From assembly GCA_017934185.1 (NCBI GenBank), contig JAGBJY010000029.1, forward strand, positions 62,001 to 126,000: 64,000 nt of DNA, given 5' to 3'. The DNA is from Bacteroidales bacterium (GTDB lineage Bacteria; Bacteroidota; Bacteroidia; Bacteroidales; UBA932). The translations under genes were made by a program, and so were the position numbers. The notes under the pieces were generated by a model that was not told where the DNA came from, did no database searches, and saw only the letters and a program-made list of their open reading frames with translations. This document shows positions 1 to 8,097 of this stretch, piece after piece; position 1 is the first letter of the stretch, and each line of letters opens with the position of its first letter.

Positions 1-2
1 AG

Positions 3-1478
3 TTCAACCCCACTTCCCCGGATTACAGCATCCAGCTGGGCTACATCCAGTTCATGCTGGACCTGCCCTGGGGCGAGCTGTCAGAAGACAACCTGGACCT
101 GCAGAATGCCCAGAAGGTGCTGGACGAGGACCACTTCGGCCTGGAGCAGGTGAAAGACCGCATCATTGAATACCTGGCCGTGTTGAAACTCAAGGGGAAC
201 ATGAAATCCCCCATCCTCTGCCTCTGGGGCCCTCCCGGAGTGGGAAAAACCTCCCTGGGAAAAAGCGTGGCACGCGCCCTGGGCCGCAAATACATCCGCA
301 TCTCGCTTGGCGGCATGCACGATGAGGCCGAAATCCGCGGCCACCGGAAAACCTACGTAGGAGCCCTTCCTGGCCGTATCCTGAGCGGACTGCAGCGGGC
401 CGGCACCTCCAATCCCGTGATTGTGCTGGACGAGATTGACAAACTCTCCTCCGACTTCAAAGGAGACCCTTCCAGCGCCCTGCTGGAAGCATTGGACCCG
501 GAGCAGAACAACACCTTCCACGACAACTACCTGGACATTGACTACGACCTCTCCAACGTCCTTTTCATCACCACGGCCAACGGTATAGGCACCATCCAGC
601 CGGCCCTGAAAGACCGCATGGAAATGATTAACGTGAGCGGTTATCTGGCCGAGGAGAAGCTCCAGATTGCGCACAACTACCTGGTCCCCAAGCAGCTCAC
701 CGAGCATGGCCTGAAGGCCGATGAGTTCACGTTAAGCGACGCCTGCCTGGCGCAAATCATTGACAAGTACACCCATGAGAGCGGCGTCCGCGGCCTGGAA
801 AAGCAGATTGCCAAGATTGCCCGCGTCACCGCCAAGAAGATAGCGCTGGGGCAGGAATACCCCCTCACCATTGAGCCGGAGCACCTGAGGGAATACCTTG
901 GCCTCCCCACTTCCTTCCACGACGACGTGGCCGGAAACGAGGGACCGGGCGTTGTCACCGGCCTGGCCTGGACGGAACTGGGCGGAGAGATTCTCTTTGT
1001 GGAAAGCCAGGTATCGGCCGGAAAGGGCAACCTTTCCATGACCGGGAACCTTGGCGACGTGATGAAGGAAAGCGCGCAGATAGCCTGGCAGTACCTGAAA
1101 GCGCATCCGGAGCTGGCCCATTTGAAGGCCGATGAATTCATGGCCCGGGACATCCACATCCATGTGCCGGAAGGCGCCGTGCCCAAGGACGGTCCGTCGG
1201 CCGGTATCACCATGGTGAGTTCCATGGTGAGCGCCCTGAGGGGAACAGCCCCCAAGAGCGGCGTGGCCATGACCGGAGAAATGACCCTCAGGGGCCGTGT
1301 ATTGCCGGTGGGCGGCATCAAGGAGAAGATTCTGGCCGCCAAACGCTCCGGGGTACACACCATCCTCCTCAGCGAAGAAAACAAAAAAGATATTGAAGAT
1401 ATCAAGGAAATTTACGTAAAAGGTCTTACCTTTGTCTACGTGAAAACCATTGATGATGTGATTGGTTTCATCTTCTGA
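3..1478 (+). CDS. lon: ATP-dependent Lon protease (5' end outside window)
   Basis: This is the C-terminal part of Lon, the cytosolic AAA+ serine protease that degrades misfolded and regulatory proteins. The open frame runs in from base 3, upstream of the first internal ATG, with Lon-typical residues (FNPTSPDYS), so the N-terminal substrate-binding domain lies outside the window. Visible in order are the Walker A GPPGVGKTS (about 229-255), Walker B VIVLDEIDK, the sensor/lid region, and the protease domain with the catalytic serine in PKDGPSAG (Ser codon 1197-1199) and the catalytic lysine in GGIKEKILAAK. The stop is one base before the start of ung, so the two are probably co-transcribed. Family assignment is certain. 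Confidence 0.97.
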   Translation, partial: FNPTSPDYSIQLGYIQFMLDLPWGELSEDNLDLQNAQKVLDEDHFGLEQVKDRIIEYLAVLKLKGNMKSPILCLWGPPGVGKTSLGKSVARALGRKYIRISLGGMHDEAEIRGHRKTYVGALPGRILSGLQRAGTSNPVIVLDEIDKLSSDFKGDPSSALLEALDPEQNNTFHDNYLDIDYDLSNVLFITTANGIGTIQPALKDRMEMINVSGYLAEEKLQIAHNYLVPKQLTEHGLKADEFTLSDACLAQIIDKYTHESGVRGLEKQIAKIARVTAKKIALGQEYPLTIEPEHLREYLGLPTSFHDDVAGNEGPGVVTGLAWTELGGEILFVESQVSAGKGNLSMTGNLGDVMKESAQIAWQYLKAHPELAHLKADEFMARDIHIHVPEGAVPKDGPSAGITMVSSMVSALRGTAPKSGVAMTGEMTLRGRVLPVGGIKEKILAAKRSGVHTILLSEENKKDIEDIKEIYVKGLTFVYVKTIDDVIGFIF

Positions 1479-1479
1479 C

Positions 1480-2148
1480 ATGGATGTAAAGATTGAACAA
1501 AGCTGGAAAAGCGCACTTGAACCGGAGTTCGGGAAACCGTACTTTCAGGAGCTGGTGCGCTTTCTGCATGCAGAGAAGGCCGCCGGGAAGGTGATTTACC
1601 CGCCCGGAAGTCAGATTTTCCGCGCTTTCGAATTAACGCCGGTGTCCCAGGTGAAGGTGGTCATCATGGGCCAGGACCCTTACCACGGGCCCGGACAGGC
1701 CATGGGGCTTTCTTTCTCCGTACCGGACGGGGTGCAGGCGCCGCCTTCCCTGAAAAACATCTTCAAGGAGATAGAAACGGACCTCGGCATCCGCATGAGC
1801 GGGCGCCCCAACCTGGAAAGCTGGGCCCGGCAGGGCGTGCTGCTCCTCAACAGCGTGCTCACCGTCCAGGGCGGCATGGCGGCTTCCCACAGCCGCATCG
1901 GCTGGCAAAACTTCACCGATGCCGTCATCAGCTATTTATCGGCCCACCGCGAGGGCATTGTTTTCCTGCTTTGGGGCCGATATGCCCAGCAGAAGGCCGC
2001 CCTCATCGACCCTTCCCGCCACCATGTGCTCATGGCGGCCCATCCTTCCCCACTGGCCGGAGGCGCCTTCTTCGGCTGCCGGCATTTTTCCCAGACCAAC
2101 CAAATCCTTCTGGAGGAGGGCAAAACACCCATCAACTGGCAATTATGA
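1480..2148 (+). CDS. ung: Uracil-DNA glycosylase, family 1
   Basis: The enzyme removes uracil from DNA as the first step of base excision repair in the cytoplasm. The 222-residue length fits the family. The water-activating motif GQDPYHGPGQ, the uracil pocket stretch GLSFSV, and the DNA-binding loop HPSPL are all present. I chose the ATG at 1480 because it follows the lon stop by one base. A longer in-frame start at 1462 would only add residues encoded inside lon. The 3' end overlaps coaD by four bases (ATGA), which suggests translational coupling in a lon-ung-coaD operon. Confidence 0.96.
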   Translation: MDVKIEQSWKSALEPEFGKPYFQELVRFLHAEKAAGKVIYPPGSQIFRAFELTPVSQVKVVIMGQDPYHGPGQAMGLSFSVPDGVQAPPSLKNIFKEIETDLGIRMSGRPNLESWARQGVLLLNSVLTVQGGMAASHSRIGWQNFTDAVISYLSAHREGIVFLLWGRYAQQKAALIDPSRHHVLMAAHPSPLAGGAFFGCRHFSQTNQILLEEGKTPINWQL

Positions 2149-2603
2149 ATAGCAAAGCACTGTTTCCCGGCTCCTTTGACCCTTTTACAGCCGGTCACCT
2201 GAATATCCTGAGACGCGCCCTCACCATGTTCGACGAAGTGGTGGTAGCCGTGGGCATCAACCAGGACAAGCGCGGATTCTTTGACATGGAAAAGCGCCTG
2301 GACATTATCCACCAGGCCACTGCCGACCTTCCGGGAGTGTCTGTAATCCAGTACGACAACCTTACCGTTGACACCTGCCGGGAGCTGGGTATCCGGCACA
2401 TCGTGCGGGGTGTGCGCAACATGATTGACTTTGAGACCGAGCGTTCCATCGCCGATGCCAACCGCAGGCTGGCCCCGGAGGTGGAGACCATCATCATTCC
2501 TACGGCGCAGGAGTTTGCCCACATTTCCTCCTCGGCCGTGCGGGACATCCTCAAACACGGCGGCGACTATTCCGCCTTTATCCCTGAAGGAGTAGTGCTA
2601 TGA
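2145..2603 (+). CDS. coaD: Phosphopantetheine adenylyltransferase
   Basis: CoaD catalyses the penultimate step of coenzyme A synthesis, transferring AMP from ATP to 4'-phosphopantetheine. The 152-residue product starts with the nucleotidyltransferase signature LFPGSFDPFTAGHLNIL, where TAGH is the HIGH-like motif. It also contains RGVRNMIDFE and, near the C-terminus, the family motif ISSSAVRDI. Start and stop both overlap neighbours by four bases (ATGA with ung upstream and with the thioredoxin-like gene downstream). It is the third gene of a compact operon. Length and motifs leave little doubt. Confidence 0.97.
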   Translation: MNSKALFPGSFDPFTAGHLNILRRALTMFDEVVVAVGINQDKRGFFDMEKRLDIIHQATADLPGVSVIQYDNLTVDTCRELGIRHIVRGVRNMIDFETERSIADANRRLAPEVETIIIPTAQEFAHISSSAVRDILKHGGDYSAFIPEGVVL

Positions 2604-4051
2604 AAAAATGGCTTCTGACGGCACTTGGCAGCCTTTTGGCACTGGGTCTATCGGCCCAGGAGCCCTACCCCGCCCTGGGGGCCAAGCTGGACGAGTATTT
2701 TACGGCGCTCGCCGGAGAAGCGGCCTCCGTGCAGATGGAGGAATGCGACTTTCTCATTGCCTCCTGCGAGGATGAAAAGGTGCGGCAGTATGTGGCCCTC
2801 AAAATCTATGACCACTACCTCCGCTCCAAAATCATGGGCGACGATGCCGTGGCGATGCATGTAGCTGACAAATGGTTCCTCTCCGGGGCCGTCCCCATGC
2901 AGTCGGACGCCGATTTGGTGAATGCGCAGCTTTATGCCGAGTTCAACCGCTCCTCGCTCCTTGGCGCCCAGGCGCCGGTGCTCACGCTTTTTGCGCCCGA
3001 CAGCTCCGGCGTGAAAGTGCCCGGTGAAGGCTACTCCGTACTATATTTCTACGACACCGGCTGCTCTACCTGCAAAGCGGAAAGCGCCCGGCTCCAGGCC
3101 TTTGCCAAGGAGGGGAAGTATCCCGTAAACCTTTACGCCGTCTATACCGGGGCCGATGAAGCCTCCTGGGAAAGCTACAGGGCCGGTTTTCCGGAAGCCT
3201 GCCACCTGTGGGACCCGTCCGTTTCCTCCGACTGGCAGCGCCTTTATGGCGTGCTCCAGACGCCCAAACTGTTTCTGGTGGGGCCGGACGGCAGCATCCT
3301 CGGGCGCGGACTGGACACCCCTGCCCTGGAGATTCTGCTGAACAGGGAAATGGGCACGCAGCACTTTGTCTATGGCGAAGACAGCCAGATGGAGAGTTTC
3401 CGCCAGCTCTTTGCCCCCTACAACGACACCCTCAAGGTGCAGGACGTGCTGAATGTGGCCGATTATATGGCCGTCAGGACCTCCGGCGAAGGCAGTGAAG
3501 CCGCTTTCAAGCAGCTCTTCGGCGATTTCCTCTATTACCTCTCTTCTCAGAAACGGGAAGTGTACCGGGACGCCGCCATCCCCTTTGTGCAGAAATACAT
3601 TGCCGGGATGCCGGAGATTTGGAACACCCCCGACGACAAGGCGCAGGTGGTCTCGCTGGGAGAAATGCTTTCCGAGCTGGCGGCACGCACGCCCGTGGGC
3701 TCGCCCATCCCGGATTTGAAGGTCCGCGGAGAACTGCGGCAGAGGCCCTGCCTTTTCCGCCCGGGGGCCAAACAGGGCGTTTTTGCCCTGCGCTCCCTGA
3801 AAGGAAAGCCCGGCTATGTGGTGTTCTACACCGGCGGTTGCAGCGCCTGTCAGGAACTGCTGGGGAAAGTGGACAGCCTGATTAAGGAAAACCGCAAGAT
3901 GAAGGTGCTGCTGGTAGACATGGACGCCCTCATGAACGACCACTACGACGAGGCCCGCACCCTGCTGGACACCTTCGACCTTTCCGGCCTGCCCTTTGTG
4001 GTGGAACTGGACAAAAAAGGCACCGTGGTGCATAAATATGTAGACCTATGA
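2600..4051 (+). CDS. Exported protein with two thioredoxin-like domains
   Basis: The product is 483 residues long and begins with a type I signal peptide (MKKWLLTALGSLLALGLSAQ), so it should act in the periplasm or at the outer membrane. An N-terminal region of about 100 residues resembles the DUF5106-type segment that often precedes thioredoxin folds in Bacteroidales. A first thioredoxin-like domain has the redox motif CSTCK near residue 155. A second, C-terminal one has CSACQ near residue 412, within YTGGCSACQEL. Both keep the CxxC pair, so both could be redox active. It overlaps coaD and the next small gene by four bases each. The substrate is unknown; thiol-disulfide exchange is inferred from the motifs. 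Confidence 0.75.
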   Translation: MKKWLLTALGSLLALGLSAQEPYPALGAKLDEYFTALAGEAASVQMEECDFLIASCEDEKVRQYVALKIYDHYLRSKIMGDDAVAMHVADKWFLSGAVPMQSDADLVNAQLYAEFNRSSLLGAQAPVLTLFAPDSSGVKVPGEGYSVLYFYDTGCSTCKAESARLQAFAKEGKYPVNLYAVYTGADEASWESYRAGFPEACHLWDPSVSSDWQRLYGVLQTPKLFLVGPDGSILGRGLDTPALEILLNREMGTQHFVYGEDSQMESFRQLFAPYNDTLKVQDVLNVADYMAVRTSGEGSEAAFKQLFGDFLYYLSSQKREVYRDAAIPFVQKYIAGMPEIWNTPDDKAQVVSLGEMLSELAARTPVGSPIPDLKVRGELRQRPCLFRPGAKQGVFALRSLKGKPGYVVFYTGGCSACQELLGKVDSLIKENRKMKVLLVDMDALMNDHYDEARTLLDTFDLSGLPFVVELDKKGTVVHKYVDL

Positions 4052-4278
4052 GCCGGAAGAAAACCATCCCCGGGGTAGACCCTGAGTACCTGGACAAGCA
4101 GCGGCAGATGCTCCTGCGCCGCAACCGCTATGTGCTGCTGTTCAACGACAGCGAGATGGCCGCCATCCAGGAGTACTGCTCCCGCTTCAAAGTGCACTCC
4201 AAAAGTGCCCTTTTCCGCGAGGCCATCATGACCAAAATCCTCACGGAGCTGGAGGAAAATCATCCCACGCTGTTTTAG
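4048..4278 (+). CDS. Small conserved protein, possible ribbon-helix-helix-like fold
   Basis: This 76-residue basic protein overlaps the thioredoxin-like gene by four bases (ATGA) and ends the lon operon. The segment YVLLFNDSEMAAIQEYCSRF followed by SALFREAIMTKILTELEEN reads as a short strand and two helices, which is the order of a MetJ/Arc-type (RHH) DNA-binding domain. That is a pattern impression, not a recognised family motif. No signal peptide or membrane segment is seen. It could be a regulator of the operon or a Bacteroidales-specific protein of unknown role. Confidence 0.6.
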   Translation: MSRKKTIPGVDPEYLDKQRQMLLRRNRYVLLFNDSEMAAIQEYCSRFKVHSKSALFREAIMTKILTELEENHPTLF

Positions 4279-4294
4279 TTTCAAGAAAAAATAC

Positions 4295-4303
4295 TAACTT
4301 TGC
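4295..4303 (+). promoter_or_regulatory. Bacteroidota -7 promoter box for tRNA-Gln
   Basis: TAACTTTGC matches the TAnnTTTG -7 consensus and lies 10 bases before the mature tRNA 5' end. It follows the stop of the preceding small gene, so the tRNA has its own promoter. Confidence 0.75.
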
Positions 4304-4313
4304 AGCCCGGTAT

Positions 4314-4384
4314 TGAACTGTGGTGTAATGGTAGCACTAGGGATTTTGGTTCCCTCAGTCAGCGTTCGAATCGCTGCAGTTCAA
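4314..4384 (+). tRNA. tRNA-Gln (anticodon UUG)
   Basis: A 71-base cloverleaf can be drawn. The acceptor stem is TGAACTG with CAGTTCA, the anticodon stem AGGGA/TCCCT encloses the loop TTTTGGT (anticodon TTG, reading CAA), and the T arm is CAGCG-TTCGAAT-CGCTG. The discriminator is A and the CCA end is not encoded. It has its own -7 box upstream and a strong hairpin downstream. Confidence 0.96.
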
Positions 4385-4398
4385 CAAAACTCAGTGTT

Positions 4399-4428
4399 CA
4401 AGGTGTCCCGTTTTTTGTGGACACCTTG
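4399..4428 (+). terminator. Hairpin terminator after tRNA-Gln
   Basis: A perfect 10-bp inverted repeat, CAAGGTGTCC with GGACACCTTG, encloses a T-rich loop immediately after the tRNA and just before the convergent lnt stop. It probably ends transcription from both sides, although there is no long T tract after the stem. Confidence 0.65.
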
Positions 4429-4434
4429 TACGCT

Positions 4435-6051
4435 TTAATGTTTTTTGCCACGGAACAGGGCGGCGGCCAGCAGGAGAACAAAGAGGAAGACGGCGGTGCG
4501 GCCCACGATGTCACCATAGCGGACGAAGAAGGTCTGTCCCTGGAGCAGCTGCACCTCCCCTTCCAGCAGGGCGGGCTCCCACCAGGCGGTGCGGTCCAGG
4601 ATGCGGCCGCGGGGGTCGATGATGGCCGACACGCCGGTATTGGCGCAGCGGGCCACCCATCGGCGCGTCTCTATGGCGCGGAGGCGACTGTAACTGAGGT
4701 GCTGCCGGTAGCCGGGGGTGTTGCCCCACCAGGCATCGTTGGTGATGACGGCCAGCAGTTGCGCCCCTTTCCGGACATACCCGGCACAGAAGTCTCCGTA
4801 CACCGATTCATAGCAGATGGGAACGCCTACATTCACGGCGCCCTCCGGCAACAGGACCGGCAGGCAGGAAATCTCTTTCTGGCCGATGTCCTGGCCCATC
4901 AGGGTAGTGCCCAGCAGCCACTTCTGCAGCGGGATAAAAAGGCCCGGATAGGGCGTGAGCTCCGTGGCCACCACCAGTTTGCTCTTGTGGTACAGGTTGA
5001 TGCGGGCGGTGGTGTCCGTAACCACGGCGCTGTTGTGGGCCAGTACCCAGAGATGACGTCCGTCGGCCTGCCTGCCAAGGTCGTAGGCGCAGGGGTCCGG
5101 GGCCACAGGGGCGTACACCCTGTCGTAGAGGCTGGCCCCGAAGATGAGATTCGTCGAAGGGTGCCTTCTGAGAAAGTCCTGGAAGCGGAGGAAGCTCCCG
5201 CTCCCTGGCAAATCCTCGCTGTACATGTGCAGGATGAAGGTTTCCGGGGCAAGGGCCAGTACGGGTTCAGCGGCTTTCCAATCGGCCTTTTCCAGGAGGT
5301 CCAGGAAGGAGCGGTCCTGCTCTTCGCGGGGAACGGCGCCGCGTTTTTCATAGGGGTCGTAGTTCGGCTGCCCCATCACCACTTTCAGGGGACGGCCTTC
5401 TTCTTGGAAACGGAGGCAGGCCGACCATACCATCGGCCCGAAAAGTGCCAGAGAGGTGCCGCAGATGGCAGCCAGGCGGGCTTTTCCGTTCCAAGAAGCC
5501 ATACGGCCGTCGGAGAGCGCCACCATCAGGCCGAATACGCTGAGGTTGGCCGCCCACACCCAGAGGGAGCCGCCCAGCGAACCCAGCACACAGTACCACT
5601 GCACCAGGCCGGTGGTGTCGGCAAAAGCATTGCCCAGCACCAGCCAGGGCCAGGAAATCTGGGCCACGGTGAGGTAGTATTTCTCCCAGGCAATCCAGGC
5701 GGCAGCCAGATACAGATACGGCAGCACGCCGCGGGTGCGCCTTTTTACCCAGCGGAAACTGCCAAACACCACCGCCATCTGCAGGGCATTGGCCAGTACG
5801 GCAAAAACGGCGCCGCCCACCGTGGCCTCGCCTACCCACCAGGTGGTAACGGCATTCCAGAGCACAAAAGCGCCGTACTGCCACCACCAGAAATGCTTCA
5901 CCTTGTACTGCGAGGCCAGCCGCTCCATCACCAGCAGCGGCACAAAGCCCAACAGCGCAGTCCAGCCCATGTGCGGAACCAGCCAGGGAAGGCTCATCAG
6001 AAGAGTGAAAAGGAGGGTAAGGCCCCCGAATATGCGTGAGAGATGTTTCAC
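4435..6051 (-). CDS. lnt: Apolipoprotein N-acyltransferase
   Basis: Lnt adds the third acyl chain to the N-terminal cysteine of lipoproteins in the inner membrane. The N-terminal half is strongly hydrophobic, with several membrane segments. The C-terminal half is a carbon-nitrogen hydrolase domain with the catalytic triad visible as Glu in ALAPETFI, Lys in YHKSKLV and Cys in VPICYESVYG. The start is not an obvious ATG. An ATG at 6108 is in frame, but a -7 box (6056-6064) sits between it and the coding body, so the likely start is GTG at 6051, immediately downstream of that box. An internal ATG at 5997 is the alternative. It is convergent with tRNA-Gln and divergent from the PASTA gene. Confidence 0.93.
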   Translation of the reverse strand: MKHLSRIFGGLTLLFTLLMSLPWLVPHMGWTALLGFVPLLVMERLASQYKVKHFWWWQYGAFVLWNAVTTWWVGEATVGGAVFAVLANALQMAVVFGSFRWVKRRTRGVLPYLYLAAAWIAWEKYYLTVAQISWPWLVLGNAFADTTGLVQWYCVLGSLGGSLWVWAANLSVFGLMVALSDGRMASWNGKARLAAICGTSLALFGPMVWSACLRFQEEGRPLKVVMGQPNYDPYEKRGAVPREEQDRSFLDLLEKADWKAAEPVLALAPETFILHMYSEDLPGSGSFLRFQDFLRRHPSTNLIFGASLYDRVYAPVAPDPCAYDLGRQADGRHLWVLAHNSAVVTDTTARINLYHKSKLVVATELTPYPGLFIPLQKWLLGTTLMGQDIGQKEISCLPVLLPEGAVNVGVPICYESVYGDFCAGYVRKGAQLLAVITNDAWWGNTPGYRQHLSYSRLRAIETRRWVARCANTGVSAIIDPRGRILDRTAWWEPALLEGEVQLLQGQTFFVRYGDIVGRTAVFLFVLLLAAALFRGKKH

Positions 6052-6055
6052 ACAG

Positions 6056-6064
6056 GCAAAGTTA
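6056..6064 (-). promoter_or_regulatory. -7 promoter box for lnt
   Basis: On the minus strand this reads TAACTTTGC, a match to TAnnTTTG. Only five bases separate its final G from the GTG at 6051, so the lnt message is expected to be leaderless. Confidence 0.6.
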
Positions 6065-6078
6065 TGAATTATTTTTTG

Positions 6079-6086
6079 TAACTTCG
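6079..6086 (+). promoter_or_regulatory. Probable -7 box for the PASTA gene
   Basis: TAACTTCG differs from the TAnnTTTG consensus at one position and lies 27 bases before the ATG at 6114, back to back with the lnt promoter. Confidence 0.45.
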
Positions 6087-6113
6087 CGGAGATAAGAAGA
6101 ATATTCATGTATT

Positions 6114-6884
6114 ATGGCATTTAAGGATAATTGGATACTGAAGAACCTTGTAGCGGCTGTTGTCTTTCTTGTGGTCCTGATGGCGCTGGTTTCCCTGGGA
6201 CTGAATCTGGTAACCCGCCATGGCAAGACCGTAAAGGCCCCGGATTTTACCAACCTTAGCGTGGCCGATGCGCAGAAAGTGGCGCAGGAGCATCACGTGG
6301 CCGTGAAAGTGGTGGATTCCGTCTTTGTACGCCGCCTGGCCGGCGGAGTGGTGTACCGCCAGATTCCCAAGGCCGGTGCCACCGTCAAGCAAGGGCGCAG
6401 TATCTTCCTCACCATCAATTCAATAGTGCCCCGCAAGGTGGTGATGCCCAATCTTTGCGGCTATTCCCTCATCGAGGCCCGTTCAGAGCTCAGGAACCGC
6501 GGCCTGAACCTTGGCAGGCTCAGCTATGTGAGGGATATCGCCACCAATACCGTACTGGCCCAGACCCTGGGCGGCAAAGAAGTAAGCGCCGGAGACCTTG
6601 TGGTGAGCGGGTCCAATATCGACCTCAAACTGGGAGTAGCCGCCGATGACAACAAGACCACCGTTCCCCGCCTCATCGGCATGAAATACGTCAGCGCCGT
6701 AGATGCCCTGCACGACCATTATCTCAATGCCGGCCGCATCAGCTTTGACAAGAATATCCGCAGCTATGCCGATTCGGTCAATGCCGTGGTGTACAAGCAG
6801 GATGCCCTGGGAGAGACCAAGGCCCTTGGGACAGCCATCAGCCTGGCCCTCACCCTGGACGAAAGCAAGCTTCCTGCAAAATGA
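6114..6884 (+). CDS. Membrane-anchored protein with three PASTA domains
   Basis: The 256-residue product has a single N-terminal membrane helix (about residues 10-33) followed by three tandem PASTA domains at roughly 38-105, 108-175 and 180-250. Each opens with a segment such as VKAPDFTNLSVADAQKV, VMPNLCGYSLIEARSEL or TVPRLIGMKYVSAVDAL. PASTA domains bind peptidoglycan or muropeptides in many proteins. Here there is no kinase or transpeptidase domain, so it is a stand-alone periplasmic PASTA protein, a common arrangement in Bacteroidales. It is followed by rluD, with a repeat element between them. A cell-wall role is inferred from the domain only. Confidence 0.88.
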   Translation: MAFKDNWILKNLVAAVVFLVVLMALVSLGLNLVTRHGKTVKAPDFTNLSVADAQKVAQEHHVAVKVVDSVFVRRLAGGVVYRQIPKAGATVKQGRSIFLTINSIVPRKVVMPNLCGYSLIEARSELRNRGLNLGRLSYVRDIATNTVLAQTLGGKEVSAGDLVVSGSNIDLKLGVAADDNKTTVPRLIGMKYVSAVDALHDHYLNAGRISFDKNIRSYADSVNAVVYKQDALGETKALGTAISLALTLDESKLPAK

Positions 6885-6901
6885 ACCGGGAATGGCAGGA
6901 G

Positions 6902-6950
6902 ATTCCCGATCAGGTCGGGAATGACGTCATGCCCGGCCCCGACCGGGCAT
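6902..6950. repeat. Two short palindromes between the PASTA gene and rluD
   Basis: ATTCCCGA/TCGGGAAT (6902-6922) is followed directly by ATGCCCGG/CCGGGCAT (6929-6950). The 20 bases at 6925-6944 occur again in inverted orientation at 8059-8078, on the other side of rluD. The element looks like a small dispersed palindromic repeat and supplies the sequence just upstream of the rluD start. Confidence 0.6.
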
Positions 6951-6961
6951 CTGAGGACGAA

Positions 6962-7948
6962 ATGTTCGAGCATTTCCGCCTGGTAGTGGACAAGGGACAG
7001 GAGCCGCTCAGGGTAGACAAATTCATCACCGACCATCAGGAAGACACTTCCCGCCACCGTGTGCAGCAGGCCATCAAGCTGGGCTATGTACGGGTGAACG
7101 ACAAACCGGTGAAAGCCAATTACATAGTGCGCCCCTGCGACATCGTGAAATTCGTGATGCCCTACGAGCGGCGCGGCACAGAGATTCTCCCGGAGAACAT
7201 TCCGCTGGACATCACCTACGAAGACGATGACGTACTGGTGGTGAACAAGAGAGCCGGTATGGTGGTGCACCCCGGCCACGGCAATTACAACGGCACGCTG
7301 GTAAACGCCCTGGCGTATTATCTGCACCTGTCGCCGGACGTGGAAGACGAGCGCATGGGCGTACTGGTGCACCGCATAGACAAAGACACCAGCGGCCTTT
7401 TGGTGGTGGCCAAGAACCCCGCCGCGCAGCTGAATTTGGCCGATCAGTTCTTCGTCCACTCCATTGACCGCATCTACACAGCGGTGGTGTGGGGCAATAT
7501 CGCCGAGGATGAAGGCACCATTGAAGGCACCATCGGCCGGGACCCCAACGACCGCCTTCGCTTCCGCGTCTGCGACGACCCTTCCAAGGGAAAATGGGCC
7601 GTGACGCACTGGCGCGTTTTGGAGCGCTACGGCTTCATCACCGTGGTAGAGTGCCGATTGGAAACCGGCCGCACCCACCAAATCCGCGTGCACATGGCTT
7701 CCATCGGCCATCCGCTTTTCAACGATGAGCGTTACGGCGGCGCCGAAATCCGCCAAGGCACCATCTACGCCAAGTATAAGCAGTTCATTCAGAACTGTTT
7801 CGCCCTCTGCCCCCGCCAGGCCCTCCACGCCCGCACCCTGGGCTTCACCCACCCTTCTACCGGTGAGCGTCTCCACTTCGAAGCGCCCCTCCCCGCCGAC
7901 ATGACCTCGCTCATTGCCAAGTGGCGGGGGTATGTTTCCAACGCCTAG
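6962..7948 (+). CDS. rluD: RluA-family 23S rRNA pseudouridine synthase (RluD-like)
   Basis: The enzyme isomerises specific uridines to pseudouridine in 23S rRNA. An N-terminal S4 RNA-binding domain (RVDKFITDH through LGYVRVNDKPV) is followed by the catalytic domain with the RluA signature HRIDKDTSGLLVVAK, where the aspartate is the nucleophile. The family motif ETGRTHQIRVH comes near the end. An earlier in-frame ATG at 6881 overlaps the PASTA stop, but the extra residues would be encoded by a palindromic repeat. The ATG at 6962, preceded by GAGGA, gives a standard 328-residue protein. Which uridine it modifies cannot be read from sequence. Confidence 0.9.
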   Translation: MFEHFRLVVDKGQEPLRVDKFITDHQEDTSRHRVQQAIKLGYVRVNDKPVKANYIVRPCDIVKFVMPYERRGTEILPENIPLDITYEDDDVLVVNKRAGMVVHPGHGNYNGTLVNALAYYLHLSPDVEDERMGVLVHRIDKDTSGLLVVAKNPAAQLNLADQFFVHSIDRIYTAVVWGNIAEDEGTIEGTIGRDPNDRLRFRVCDDPSKGKWAVTHWRVLERYGFITVVECRLETGRTHQIRVHMASIGHPLFNDERYGGAEIRQGTIYAKYKQFIQNCFALCPRQALHARTLGFTHPSTGERLHFEAPLPADMTSLIAKWRGYVSNA

Positions 7949-7984
7949 AAAGCGTCATTGTCATTATGGGCCAAAAATGACAAC

Positions 7985-8008
7985 AAGATTGCTCCGGAGA
8001 ACAATCTT
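7985..8008. terminator. Hairpin between convergent rluD and receptor gene
   Basis: AAGATTG and CAATCTT form a 7-bp stem in the gap between two convergent genes, a plausible shared terminator. The rest of the 149-base gap holds the inverted repeat copy at 8059-8078. Confidence 0.4.
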
Positions 8009-8058
8009 ATTGACAAAAGAAGCCGTTATTGCACATTAGATTGCCCTCGGGCTCAGAA

Positions 8059-8078
8059 GGTCGGGGCCGGGCATGACG
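8059..8078. repeat. Inverted copy of the repeat upstream of rluD
   Basis: GGTCGGGGCCGGGCATGACG is the exact reverse complement of bases 6925-6944. Similarity continues outward only as the shared CTCAGA. The two copies bracket rluD. Confidence 0.7.
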
Positions 8079-8097
8079 GGGACGCGCGCGGGAAACG

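Noticed and set aside
4300..6039. A long open frame on the plus strand opposite lnt
   Set aside because: It starts within the tRNA-Gln region and runs antisense to a clear lnt with all catalytic residues. GC-rich codons leave such shadows, and its product has no recognisable domain.
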